Shown: positions 24,909 to 37,655 of the stretch, piece after piece
Layout of the letters: the number at the start of each line of letters is the position of its first letter
How positions within the stretch are numbered: the first letter of the stretch is position 1
Source of the DNA: Polytrichum commune
Taxonomy: Eukaryota; Streptophyta; Polytrichopsida; Polytrichales; Polytrichaceae
Reading direction: 5' to 3'
Length of the DNA stretch: 64,000 nt
Assembly: GCA_950295325.1 (NCBI GenBank)
Contig: OX485805.1
Coordinates: 1,924,501 to 1,988,500 of the forward strand
Program-made: the position numbers and the translations under genes
Notes under the pieces: generated by a model
Seen by the model: only the letters and a program-made list of their open reading frames with translations
Told to the model about the DNA's origin: nothing
The model's database searches: none

Positions 24909-25353
24909 GGGGCGGTTTACACTATGGACCATGAAGTCGTCCCACGGCCGTCTAAGCGATGTGATTGGACGTTGAAGTCGTCCCGGGACGACTTGGGTTT
25001 ACACCAAGGAAAAAATGGCAAAGTGACCACGGAGGTTGAGGTCCATAAAATATTATTTTTTAAGCCTACTCTATCCACTGCCATGGTCCAACGGATTTTC
25101 CGTTGGGACAAGCAAAAGAGGTGGTCCGGGAAAAAGAGCAAGGGCCCATGTCAGAAAAATGCCGTTTTAAGCCTTTTTGGTGCATGGTCATTCTTCATGG
25201 TCCACATTCGGTTTACACCTAGTGAAGGGCCCATGAACCATGAAAACTAATATTTTAGTAACTCGGACCATGGAAGTCGTCCCATGAAGTCGTCCCACGC
25301 AAAATAGGCCTCTTACGTGGGACGACTTCATGGTCCATAGTGTAAACCGCCCC
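24909..25353. mobile_element. Tourist-like MITE (TAA target duplication)
   Basis: The ends are long inverted repeats beginning GGGGCGGTTTACACTATGG and continuing through GACCATGAAGTCGTCCCACG. The flanks are TAA at 24906-24908 and 25354-25356, and repeat B copy 1 shows the uninterrupted site CTAACTAATAAGG near 10020. The 445-bp element has no transposase. Inside there are further inverted copies of AAGTCGTCCC. These features fit a Tourist-type MITE of the PIF/Harbinger superfamily. Confidence 0.9.
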
Positions 25354-26961
25354 TAATAAGGTCACTTACCTTATTCTGAGACGTATCCTAGATTACACTC
25401 ATGACCAACAAGGTTGACCATCAGTGTCATTACATAACACTTGTCAATTGTGTGTTCAATAATATCTTCCTATAATGAAAAAATATCTAGGGTTTAGGGT
25501 TTAGGGTACACCCTACATTAGAAATTGCGAACAAGTTGAGGGGAACACACTTGAGATCAATATTTACCACAAACCTATAAGGATCATGTTTTTATTCGAA
25601 CACCAATACCTTGATAAAAGTGGTGGGGCTCAGCTTAGAAAGGCAGGCGTCTAGCCCTGGTCCCTTTCCCAATGTTAACAGAATGATTGCTAACAATCCA
25701 AAAGCGATGGCATATTTTGAGAGAAGTCTTTTCAACTGTTTTTGGTGAATTTCCCAAGGATTTTGCCTTGTACCGAGCTTACAATGTTGATTGATCATGT
25801 CCAGACTCACTACCAGTTTTATTCTTTGAAAGTAAGAAACTGTCAAACTTATAATTTGTTTGAGGGAGGACCCTCGGGGCTTTTTGTTGATGGTTCAAGC
25901 TTGTATTCCACTTTGACGATCATCTAAATTGTAATGAAAGTCTCCATGTCTGCTTTCTATTCAACTTTGCAAATCTAGTAAAACCTTTTAGAATGTTTTT
26001 GGTTGTTAATTGTATTTGAAAGTTCTAGAGTACTAAGAATTTAACTTCCTTAGTACCATGGCAGTTGCAACATTTATTATATTACTTTGAGATTTGTTTG
26101 GGAAAACATGAGAATTTGATAATATATTGTGTTTCGTAGAGTGCAGGATTGGAAATAAATTTATTTATTGACAATGGCTTGTAGAAGTCGACATGAGACT
26201 ACAATGAACTAGATGACCATTTTCTTATTGTAAGATATCCATATTTAAATTACATACCTAATTTCGTCCTTAGCATAATTCCAAGGCATTTCTGTACTTT
26301 TGTAATGTATCTTGTCATTACATTATGCTTTCTACAATTGATTCATAAAAAATCTATGACTTAATTCCACATTTTTAAATCTTATAATAGAATACCTAAT
26401 TTTCTTACAATAAGTTTTAATGACATGCTTAGATTCCAAACAATGAAAAAACAATCACATGAATAATACAAACTTATGGATATGATGACATCAATTGTGC
26501 AAGATAGCTAATCATATGGAAATGCATTAAGGATTAGCCTATATAGTAGCACGAACTAGGCATTACTTGCAAGGGACTTTAGGGATTAATGTCTCCAAAT
26601 GTTACACATTGTGGGTTGCCAAAACAAATGAAAAAATCCCAAATATGTACTTCGTTAATTATGATGGGTATTGATTGGTGTGTATATATTTTGTTCCGTT
26701 CTTTCAGTATTTTATGTTATTGGTAAACTTCTGATCCTACACCTTAGTAAATGATTCATACAAAAGGAAGTCTCCATGTTATCAACTCCATTCGTAAATA
26801 AATGATTTTATGATCCAAGTTTCCAGTCTCTTACAAAAATTATGTTACAAGTTTAAACAAATTTAGACAACCACTTATTGAAAATTCAATTATAGATTGG
26901 GATTTATGAGTTGCCAAATAGTTGATGATGATTCTTTGTGGTGATCTATAACAAGTTAAAT

Positions 26962-27339
26962 ATGTTGGCAGGATTTAATGTGTTGCTCTTGGAGGGAGAT
27001 AGCACCTTACCATTAGTGGTGAGTGCTGCGGATTACTTGGGATTTCTTGAGAAGGAAGTACAACCATTCCCTCTTCATGCGAGGAACCAAAGACACAAGA
27101 AAAAAGTCTTGTTGAAGTTGGCAACGGATCTCAAAGTTCTCCCACCGCCAAACCCTTCCATTCTTGACATTTACTTTGACATTCAACAATGGAGACACAT
27201 CATCTGCGAACTTATCAAAGAAATGCGGATTGTGGAAAGTCGGTGCTCTTTGGAAATACGCAACTTGGGAGTGTACGTCCTCACATCTACCCCATACAAT
27301 GCATTCTTGGAGTTGCTCGCTGAACATTTAGCCGTCTAA
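26962..27339 (+). CDS. Hypothetical 125-residue ORF in repeat B, copy 2
   Basis: Counterpart of 11672-12049, with the same start (MLAGFNVLLLEGDS) and end. Substitutions relative to copy 1 include L to Q, R to T, R to C and T to E. The frame stays open in both copies but the changes look unconstrained. Product unknown. Confidence 0.35.
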   Translation: MLAGFNVLLLEGDSTLPLVVSAADYLGFLEKEVQPFPLHARNQRHKKKVLLKLATDLKVLPPPNPSILDIYFDIQQWRHIICELIKEMRIVESRCSLEIRNLGVYVLTSTPYNAFLELLAEHLAV

Positions 27340-28907
27340 GGACTTTGTGGCACTTAGAAGTTAAGAACCAATGTGGTTTTGGGTACATGTTTAGTGTCCA
27401 GTGCCGCCATTTGGATTCCAACCCTCTATATGCAACATATTCCTAAGTTGCATAATTAGGGCTCCAAGTTGATGGTAGCCATCAACTAAATTTGCTAATG
27501 TAACCCTCGGAGGTTGACATTGTACTAAATGCCTCCCGATAGAGTACCATTTTAATATTGTGTATGTTTTTGTGGTGTGTTTTGGTTGTATACCTAGTTG
27601 AGAAAATGTGTCATGACATACTAAGATTGGCAAGTAAATCATCAAGTCTTGTACAAATTCAATACCATAAGAATGACAAATCAAGTGAGTCTCTCAAACT
27701 GTGACTAGTCTTCAAAGATCACGTATACACGATCTGCTTAAGGGATTTCATAGGTGCATCTAAAGCGGTTAGTGTCCAACATTGACTATTTAACCATCCC
27801 AACCAATGACTTGTCGTATTAATTCTTGCAGTAATATTAAAAATTGGTTACAACAAAATGTTGAACCATTTTGCACCCAAATACAGGTGTTTGAATAATG
27901 AGGTTGATGTGTGAACTAGGTTGGTGTTTGATGAACACATGTCTCCCCCAACTCCATTGATCACTTCACTTTCAGTGTGGAGTGGGCTTGTGTGTAAGCC
28001 ACATAAAGTATGAAGAACGGACTGATTAGAAGTGTTAATACTCCCATATAAATGAGAATAAATAAAAAATGTAAAAGAAAGCATTTCATGATGATTCCTA
28101 AGAGTTCTTCCATGATGATTCCTTCCTCCACTTCTGGAGGGTCCAGTTTAATAACCCCCACCACTTAAAATTGTTCCTTTGCAGAAATGGTTTCCTTGAT
28201 TTTGGTTAACCTTGCTGCGGACATCCAGAAACAAGCGATTAATGATGATGGCCTTCACAAACAATAACCAAAGGGCCTTCCAGCATGCAATAAACGCCAA
28301 TCAATAATAAAATTGCAGCATCTAAATTCCGCATCAAATTCCAACATCACAAGTCACTTGAACCCTTGAGAGGTGAGGAAGAATTGGCACATTAGATGGA
28401 TACAATGCTGAGCAATTATGGGACCTCCGTCTCAGATTCTGCATGAACAGTAGTTGCAGATGCATTAGGGCCACTGTGTATTGATACAAGGCACTGATGT
28501 GGACTGCAAATCGGATCCTCCAAGTCCAAAGTTTTCTTCAATTGAATGAATTTGAGGCTGACTTTAGGTCAGGCTCAGAGTGACTCTCATTCATGCCAAC
28601 CCAGGTTGCCGTCAGCCCCATATCCTCTTCCTTGTCTGTCTCTCGGCTTGCTCTGACTAATGAAACATGCCTAAACTGCTCCCCACAAGTAATTTGCGAA
28701 GTCCAGGGTTAAACAGCTCAGAAATCCAAACATTTGAGTCACTCAAACTTTCCACCAAGAAAATCCAGGCACACCTCGTATCTGTCCTGACAATTTTAAA
28801 GTGGCAGTAAACCTGAGTTATCACCAAACGTGAACCTATATTTCAATGGGTACTCTGCACCCATGACCTAGGAAAAGCAACAGTCCGGGCACAGTGGAAT
28901 TTTACCA

Positions 28908-29345
28908 CAGGCAGTGTCTTTTATGACACCAGAGAGCCCTCCTTATATCGTCAAGCAGTACAAAACATCTTGACAGCTAACCGTGGGATCTTCATGTTCG
29001 AAGATTATCCTTAGAAAATCAGATTATAATGAAGAAACTTGAACACAAGTTCAGGTAGAGAAGCTTAACACGTTGTGCTTTGCTTACGAGAAAATCGAGC
29101 ATGAAAATAGGGCCAAATCGACAGTATAGAGCTTTGCCATAGGCAGTACAATTTATGACTCCTTATATCGTCAAGCAGTGCAATTCGTCTTGACAGCTAA
29201 CCATGTGATCTTCATGTTGGAAGATTATCTTCATCATATCAGATTAAATAAAAGAATCTTAAGCGCAAGTTTAGGTATATAACCTTAAACACGTTCTGCT
29301 TTGCTAACAAGAAAATTGATGATGAAAATAGGGCTAAATCGACAA
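28908..29345. repeat. Local duplication of about 220 bp
   Basis: Two adjacent diverged copies share TCCTTATATCGTCAAGCAGT, TCTTGACAGCTAACC and GAAAATAGGGC (first about 28908-29127, second about 29128-29345). Confidence 0.8.
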
Positions 29346-30108
29346 TATATAGGTTATTCCTCCCCCTCCTCCTTCACCTCTCTCTTTCCAAAAATGATCG
29401 ACGGTAGTTACTTTGTTGCTCACATCATCTCTCTGCTATCAATTTGAGAACCGTACAGCCTGAGCACATTGTTAATATTAATCCAAATTGATGTCAGAAC
29501 ATCAGCTCAACATGGTCGATTTCCTTAGGAAAAACCTGGCTCATCGATAATCGCACCCTAAAAGTCATAACTTGTTGAGTGAAACTCACGAAGCTTGCTG
29601 AGCTCGATGGTCTCAGCACACGATAACTAGTCTCATGAGTCCCCATGATTACCAATAGTTCTCTCAATAGCCCCAGAGGCGCAGTACAGGCTGTAATTAT
29701 TAAAACAACCCTGGAGACTGTGTGGCACAGCAGGTGACTAGGGCGAAATTGCATCTGCCAGAGCAACCCGAGCAAAAAATCCCCCTTCATCATGCCCCTG
29801 TTGAGAGTGGGCCGAACTGGTGAAGTGGAGTGGCAGCAGCTAAGCCCAGGGTTACACATTTCCAGAAGGAACACTAATTCACCTCTACCTTCACCCTCTA
29901 ACCCCCACCCCATCCCAGCACACAACCAATACCAAACCCTCTTTTCTCTCACTCGCCCATTCTACCACCTGCCCCACAACTTTCCTCACAACCTCAGAAC
30001 CAACACCAAACCCTAGAATTCAATACAATTTCTGGAAATTTCCATCAATAACTCCCCATCAAAGCACCCACACACGCCACATAATCTCATAACACTCAAA
30101 TGGACAAC

Positions 30109-30400
30109 CAAACCCCCAAAAACCAAAAAGTCCTCCAAAAGAACTCTCTCCCAGCACACTGACGACAAGCAAACAAAGAATTGCGCTCTTAACTGCTTAC
30201 AACCGCTACAAAACTCCCGACACATACACAGAAATTCCTCCACTCTCATAGACACAACCTAACCCCAGAAACCAAAAAATCCTTCCAGCACACTGACCAC
30301 AAAGAAACAAACAATTGCACTCTAAACCGCATACAAGCGCTTACAAAACACCCAACACACGCAACGAATTTCCTCAAACTCTCAGCATCGCGACCAAACT
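30109..30400. repeat. Local duplication of about 150 bp
   Basis: Two adjacent diverged copies share CCAGCACACTGAC, AAGAATTGC/AACAATTGC and TACAAACCGC-like phrases. The sequence is C- and A-rich with few Gs, and encodes nothing recognisable. Confidence 0.7.
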
Positions 30401-32577
30401 CAACACATTCAAAATAAACGTTCCGAAACTGCTCATGATCAAGGCGCCTTCCGCGCACACACTTCACCCTTTATCCCATGCAAAACCAAGCTCTAAACCC
30501 CGCGCAACCGCAACACACAGACACATACACATGGCCCATAACAATCATGGTTCCTGAAATCCACAAGCCTTCAAGGAAAATCAAAAGTCGTCCCCAAACC
30601 ATGCGTAACCGGGAGCAAATGGGAAGCAGAAGATTTAAGTGTGGAGAAGGTAGGGCGCGTGGCCCAGAACCATTACAAACCTAATTGAATGTAATTTTAT
30701 TTTCTACAATTGAAATGCTATTTAGAATACTACATACCTTTATATTTATAGATATTGAAATCCACAAAGTAAAGCAGAAGACCATCATGGGTTTAGTCTC
30801 ACACCTTCAGTTTATGAGAGTAAACACAAATTCATCCATGTTTTCTTGATGCTTCAATCACCATACAGAAAGAGTGGTGTCGGGTTTAAAAAAACGGTTT
30901 TTTAGCTTGCCCTACTAGAACAAGTGGGCCAAGTTAGCCTTGCATAAGCCGATCTAGGGTTTAGAACAACGGGTTCTATGTGCACACCCCATTTTAGATC
31001 TTAAAATTCTCTCCACATTTGAGAGGCGCAAAAGAGAAGTCCCAAAAGTTCCACCCACCTTTCAAAACTTGCTCCAATACACAACAAATGAACAATCTTA
31101 ATAAACATTTCTCAAAGAACATGGTATCCTCCCTCTTTGAAGGACTTTATGGATAACTCTACTAATTGAAAATATTTGACAATAAGTGTAACCTATGCAT
31201 ATGGTTCAATATCGCATAAGTATCAATATTGATTCTTTGAATGACATTTGATGCCCTGAGCAGCCCCAGGGGGGTGCACCTTTCATAAAATACCAAGAAT
31301 CACATGCGTTTGGAACATACTCCAGAACCCATGTATACAAGTAATTTTTGCATAATCAAGCAATACATGTACAATTTCAATGATAAAAATACAAGTGCAA
31401 ACATGTATACCTTAACGAGCCACTTGGGGCCGAGGCCACACTGTTGGTGGGAGGAGGAGGCAGTGTTGCACTAACGTGGGCCACTTGGCACATGGGATCT
31501 AATCCCTGAACCAGAGGCCTTCAACAACTTGCTCACACCAAGTTCATTTGAAAGGCAACCATGAAAATGCGGGATTGAACTTAAGACGAAACTCAATCAT
31601 GATCGACTGCTCAACAACAAAAATAAATAAATAAATGACTTAAATTGATATCCTGAAAGTAGATTACATGTTGGCTTCGTGATCTTCATCCAAAAAGAAC
31701 AATTTATACTATTCACAACAAGCTTCCATTTTCAGCTAACTTATGATTAACTTAATCCAACTCTAGCTTAATCAAAACTCTAGCCGATTTTCATTTGTAT
31801 ATTGTTAATTTGCAATCCTTTAGAAGAAAAACCTTTATCCTTAGCTAGAGTTGAATACAGTGAAAATGCCTCCCCCCACCATTCAGGGGTTAAGGATTCC
31901 CAACCCCATAGTTTGAATATAGGAAAACTTTCGGGCATAAGCAATCATCCTCCCACGAAGTTAGAAGCCAAACTGCAGCTGGCTAAACACTAAATTAGCC
32001 CAAATCAAGAAATACACAAGGAATGCCTCTAACATTCCTAAGATCCAAATTCTCTTCACAAATTTTAAAATTTCCACGTGGTCATTTGGCATGCGGTTAC
32101 TAATCCAAATGGGATGGAGTTTCCATCTGAGCAGACGACAATACTTTGCATCCTAAGTTCATGAACTTGTAGCTTATGTGAAGGTGTTATGTGAACCCAC
32201 TTCAAATTTGTGGTGCGTATTGCTATGACACCATTATCTCATCTTATCCACTCCTATCAAATGCAGTCATACATTATTTGTTTGTGTCCCTAAGGAAAAG
32301 TAAGTAGAAATTTCAATTTAGAATTCCTTCATGTTGGCAAGAACCAATCCAGAATCCAACGTTTCAAAATTCAGAGAGCCCGTCATCACAACATGCTTAA
32401 TAAGGCTAAGGCGTATAACATCCTGAAAACCTAAAGTTTCAGCCACCGTGACATTTCTAGTGAAGGTAATTTGTACTCATGTAGCTTAATGTATTGAATT
32501 CGTTATCTCGTCTTCAAGCGTCAATTGAGTAATATGGTCAGAAACTACTTGACTGCACACTATGAAAATGAGAGAAC

Positions 32578-35400
32578 AAGGCAATTGATATCCGCTACAT
32601 CCTTGTAGATTGTAAGAACCACAAGATTCACAAAAACCAGGCACTCATTACATGAGCAGCGAAGTTGCTTGTTCTCATATAACCAAGAGCTCAACCAAAT
32701 CCTTTAGCACAACAAGAGAAAATGCAAATATCAAATATTAGATATGTCAATTACTTAGAATCTAGGGTAATTAATCAAACAGCAGAAAACTCACTATGCG
32801 AAAAATTCCAACCCTCAAGATCTTCCATGGAAACAGTTCTACTCACACTTACTAATGGGTAGCAGGTGTTCAAACAATTGCAATCTCCTCCTCTTAAAGT
32901 GTATTGAGTACAAAAGAAAAAGTATGTTTTGAAGGAGAGAATGAGCGTTCTCCGGTAGTATTCACAGGGGTTCATCAATTAAACTCCGGAAGCATCTTCA
33001 TGTGCACGGTGAAAATTTCCAAGTTCAGATAAGTACAACATTCAATGTGTTGTTATTATCTAGATAACCTTCAGGTCAATAGTTATATAGCCAACTCAGC
33101 AGAGCCATTATGCCTTTGCAAGGGTTGATGCTATCTATTCGAATATCTAAACATTAAGTGCCATACGTTCCATATTTTTATTTTAAGAATACATGCTTTC
33201 TATATTTTTATTTTTAAATACATACTTTTCATAATTTATATTCTATAATATTCTATATTTTCATACATTTTATTTATTTCATTTTATTTCCATATTTTTA
33301 TATGATTTTATTCAATTATTTTATACTTTTGTAATCCATACTTTCACTATAAGTTATGATGAACGAAACACTCAACCATAAATAATTGGATGGGCATCTT
33401 TGTAGATCACAAATGCATTGTATTAAATATTTGTAAAATTATACACATATACTTTTTTGTTTTTGTTTCATAACCACATTTTTTTGTTTACATACGTTTA
33501 TATTTTCTTTGCATTTGTTTATTGATTCCACAAAAAAATGGAGGGTAATAAAAACGTCAATTACACATCACTCTTAACCAAATTGAAGGCAAAACTACCA
33601 GAGAGATCATTGAAAAAACCAAAAATTGAGCAAATCTTTTATTCAAGTGAGGGTTAATTGATTTCTTAAATCCGCTAGGATTTTCTACAAAATGTGGTAG
33701 AATTCAACAAATTTTGTAAATAAGCGTACAAAGTTTGAGATAGGAATATAAAAACTTGCCTTGCCCAGGTGTGTACCACATTTGTCATTTTGTTTTTCAT
33801 GTTTGTTAATTTAATTTATTAGATTTAAATTCTTACAAGTTTGTTTGTACAAGTTACATGAAAATATTCTTGTGTGCGTTCAATATTGATATTGAAGATT
33901 TGGAGGACACGTTGCATGCATGGAAAGCTAAATCTATGCTCAAGAAAAATGTAACATGTAAATCTTCCACCTTTCCAAATGTTTCGATCTATAATGATTT
34001 TGGTGTTAAGGACACCTCTATATAGGGTGACTTGTCGTTTGACAAAGTCAAGGAGCTACTGAAAACCATGGCTGCTAGCTAGGACTATGGTTCTTCAATA
34101 GGCTCCACAATCCCAACCATATCGTCTGCACTTTCAATACATTAAATATCCGCTCCTTCGACATCTCGTTCAAAAAACATGAGGCGATCATAAGTGTCTA
34201 TACACTCATGTATAAGTAAGTAGACACAATATTCACCTTTTTTAGAATCAATTATTTAGTTTTTGATTGTTTACATGTTTATAGACATTCGTTTTTTGCA
34301 AAGACAATGGATGTGTTTATGTTGGACAGTCTATACAACCACAAAATAGGTATCAACAACATGCCCAAAGCCCTCATCCTGGATGAGAGAAGATGCAGAG
34401 TTTCTTTTTACCTTTTGTGAAACATTTTGACATGGCAATAGTGTATAATACGATGTCGTGTAGAGAGGGGTCCGCTTTAGGAAAGCACTGGGCTTCTGGC
34501 TGCAACTGGCTTTGCTTGCCGGACCGTCGAATCTTCAATTGTCTTCAAAACTTTTTCTCTCTTTCAAATCTTTACAAAAAAAAATCTATCAATAAGTGCT
34601 ACTCCCTCAAAGGATTGTTGCCAACAAAAGACTTGTCCGTCTTTTTGTGGACGGTTGAAGTCTCAACCCTTTCTATGCAAGAGCTAACAAACTTCCCTCC
34701 ACTCAAACTAGCACAACTTTGTTTTTGCTCACTCTTTTTCAAGCATGTAAACATTCAAGAGAAAACAATCACATGAAACGCAATTGCATTTTTTTATTTC
34801 AAGTTTCTTCTCAAAACCACACACACACACAACAACAACGAGCTTTCCCCAACAAGACTCTTGTCTCTTCAACATCTCTTCTCTTCAACCACACATGTGA
34901 GATAAGGCCTCAAATCCTCCTCTTATCCTCATCACATGAATTCTAATTATCCATTGGTCTAAAGATAAACTAAGGATAAAAGTATAAATAAGGCTAAAAG
35001 GGTAATAAGAGTAAACTAAGAGTTAAAAAGATAGATAAAAATAAAAAAGATAAACTAAAAGTCACTAAGAATAACTATGAGTAACAAAAAGGCAATCTAA
35101 TTCTACTTCCTTTTACTTTCCTTCAAATGAAGGAATCACAATGAAACACAAAATATGTACACATGTATATAGTGTACGTATTTACACTACGACAACGCCC
35201 AAAAAAAATTTAACAGATAGGAAGGAAAAACAACTCATTCGACAATGTCAAAGTGAAGCAGGTCGTAATTATAATATAATGAGACTCATCCTCAGATCCT
35301 TTGTATTGGATGATACGTAGGAAACAATTGAAGAATAAATGACATATTTTGTTCATCATAAATTTTTATGCGGTCTGTGTATTTGCATCTTTCAATCATA
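32578..35400. repeat. Dispersed repeat A, copy 2
   Basis: Matches 1-2111 from its first base AAGGCAATTGATATCCGC. It contains broken versions of the two frames of copy 1 (near 33539 and 33858-34082) and the 742-bp insertion at 34453-35194. Similarity ends near 35400. Confidence 0.9.
34453..35194. mobile_element. Non-autonomous DNA element in repeat A (ACG target duplication)
   Basis: Repeat A copy 1 reads ATAATACGCCCAAA where this copy has ATAATACG, 742 extra bases, then ACGCCCAAA, so the insertion is flanked by ACG (34450-34452 and 35195-35197). Its ends are short imperfect inverted repeats (ATGTCGTGTAG at left; CTACGACA at right). The interior has no transposase; a 127-codon frame at 34393-34776 begins in the flank and is not convincing. 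A 3-bp duplication fits CACTA or PIF/Harbinger types; the superfamily is not settled. Confidence 0.75.
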
Positions 35401-36353
35401 TTTTGTTCTTGCTCATGCACATTACATTTTCAACACATGTTCTGATGGTAGCTCTAATTAGTTTCATGGACATTTGTGCATGTGGAGCAAAAAAATATAA
35501 TGTGATTTTGAGGTAAACAAGTTAGTGCCCATGTGACATGCATTTTAGTCTGCATTTTGCGTGTCTTTCTAAAAGTACCGAATGAACTATTTGTTGGATA
35601 TTAAAATATATCATTCCTACTGGCCACAATCAGAATCACTCACAGAAGAATTTAATCAATATCTGAAGATCAACAAATGCAATATGTTATCAAAGGAAGA
35701 GACCAATTTGAACCTTATCATTTATTTATACGCCAATATAACATCTACCGCTAGAGAATAATATATAATAATATATAATAACATACATATCATTATTATG
35801 GACCGTATCAATAAATACACAATGGACCACATCCACAAGAAAAAGAAAGGGAATACTCAAATTCACATAATTAAAAAGTGCAAGTAGATTACTACATCTT
35901 ACTTTCAGTGATGCCACAACCGTATGTTTTGGCAGGACTGTATGTCAAATTCCTTGATGTCTAGACTGACATACATGACTTGATTCTGCAAAATTGTGCA
36001 GTTTGAAAAGCACCTCCAAATCATAAACACTCTTGACTGAAAGTAGCAACGTAGGCTGTACTTACTGTATATATTCAAGAGAAAGGGAGAGAGAATTCTC
36101 CACATGTCTTGTCACAACGAGTTTATACCTCCAAGATGACAAATATTGTAAGTCACAATAAGTGAATTCCAAACAAAGTCAGTCATATCAACCGGAGAGA
36201 TCTTTCTTTCACATCACCCAGCCATTCTAATTTTGCAAATACCTGTGTAGTGGCATCCTCGTGGAAGAATTTGAGTATTTTCCTATTTCTATCTAGAGTT
36301 TCAAGAAATGAGTTTTAAGGAGAAGTAAAGTGATTCACAACCCTAATCATCAA
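35401..36353. other. Spacer, nothing recognised
   Basis: AT-rich sequence without supported genes. Short frames only. Confidence 0.5.
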
Positions 36354-36860
36354 TCATGCAACTGCTTTGACTTCAACGTGTACATCGGTGTCCTCCTCTG
36401 AAGCACGTGATGATCCAACCTCCTGTAGAGGTTCAACTGATTTCTTCTTAGTGCTCTTTTGCTGCTGCTCTGCCACGACAGGTCGAATCATAATCCACGC
36501 ACGCATCGTCTCAATGCGTGACCCATTTCCGACCTTCATCTCCGCCTGCAACAGGCTCATGACCTCCTCAAAAAGCGAAATGCCAACCTCCTCACCGTAA
36601 TCTTCTTCCTGGAACTGCCCCACAAATTTCACCCTAAGGGCCTCGCACCAGCAGCAGTGTCACAACGTCCGCCTTGAGCCCCAAATCCTTCTGCTCCGTG
36701 CGACTGTTGAAGCAAACCTCCTTCAAATCATCCAACCGCCGTCTCTTCAGCTGTTTCTTCCGCAAATCCTTCTCCTGCCTCTTTACCTTGTACTTCTCCT
36801 AAAGGAAGTCCATGAGGCCCTGCCTGCTGCGCTTTGAAGTGTGCCTCGAACCGAGCCATG
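36354..36860 (-). pseudogene. Broken gene fragment, unknown family
   Basis: The minus strand starts well with ATG 36860 (MARFEAHFKAQQ), then protein-like sequence continues in other frames: a charged segment EKYKVKRQEKDLRKKQLKRR follows an in-frame TAG near 36800, runs to about 36650, and after a further shift comes the segment with VGQFQEEDYGEEVGISLFEE to TGA near 36354. At least one stop and one or two frameshifts separate these parts. The pieces look like one former gene with a coiled-coil-like basic region and an acidic C-terminal part. I do not recognise the family. Confidence 0.4.
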
Positions 36861-37655
36861 GCAGGTTCCATGTATGGTGATGTTCCATCATCGTCCACCA
36901 TGGCGTCGACTTACTGGAAGGCTAGCAAGCCAGTTCCTTGCTGCCTCTTAAATTGTGCGGTAGGATTGTGGTTCGTGACTCCACTAATTGTCATTCTGCA
37001 ATTCAACGTGTATAGGTTTCAATTGCACTGCCTGGACCTTGTGTTTGAGCCTTCAGGTTATGCATGAACGCCCACACAATAGTAGATTTTTTGGATTACA
37101 GGAAAAAGAATCCAGCATCACATGACGCATCCCGAATGAGATCGACAACTTAGTATGAAAACTGGAGAGGAGCGACAGAGGAAAGAGAAGAGGGCAAATC
37201 GTACAGCCTTCCCTTCCCAGGGAGGCGCGGACATAATATTCAAGCTCTCTCAATTAAGGACCAAGGACCCAACAAATGGCATTCAAAACCTTACGTTAAA
37301 GGTTGGATATGTCATTAGCACGAAGGAGCAGTACATTGAAAGGGCAGCTAGAGTTATAACTTCTGAGGTGCTCAAATTGCCTCCATGTTCAATAGTGAAG
37401 GGCTCCACTGACATCTGCAGCTTGCAGACCAAAAACGTTTCATATTAATATTCTCTGCACAATTCATACAGGACTCATGGATGATTAAAACATAGAAAAA
37501 CATGCCAACAACTGTGTAATGTGGCCCATGTACATTGCATATGGAAGACCAACTCAGATATGCAAGACTGGGTCAATGTGAAGGATATCAGAAGCACTGA
37601 CGGCTCCCACAGAAATGGTTGGGGACAGAATGCTTACAATTACGGCTTGTGTTAA

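Larger units (their letters stand above)
23466..28321. repeat. Large direct repeat B, copy 2
   Basis: Nearly identical to 8588-13039. It differs mainly by the 445-bp insertion at 24909-25353, a longer ATT microsatellite near 24716-24745, and small indels. It begins within the tail of the tandem-repeat region and ends at 28321, where unrelated sequence starts. Confidence 0.9.
28322..32577. other. Long spacer with duplicated segments, no gene recognised
   Basis: Between repeat B copy 2 and repeat A copy 2. Two local duplications lie here (28908-29345 and 30109-30400). A 152-codon minus frame at 29494-29952 lacks motifs and partly overlaps the C-rich leader-like sequence at 29800-30010, so I do not call it. 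The text around 29355-30010 (pyrimidine-rich, AACCCTAGAATTC) resembles a plant promoter or leader, but no downstream gene follows. Confidence 0.45.

Noticed and set aside
24924-25250. 108-codon frame
   Set aside because: Lies wholly within the MITE and reads its inverted repeats; no transposase motifs.
8588-28321. Repeat B pair as LTRs
   Set aside because: Copies of about 4.5 kb with no retroelement genes between and no LTR-type ends.
29494-29952. 152-codon minus-strand frame
   Set aside because: No motif, odd composition, overlaps a leader-like C-rich region and has no promoter; more likely chance.
34393-34776. 127-codon frame at the left edge of the 34453 insertion
   Set aside because: Starts in flanking repeat A and crosses the insertion boundary, so it cannot be a native gene of either.
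1-35400. Repeat A pair as two LTRs of one retrotransposon
   Set aside because: No TG...CA ends, primer-binding site, polypurine tract, gag or pol between them; repeat B lies between as a separate duplicated unit.
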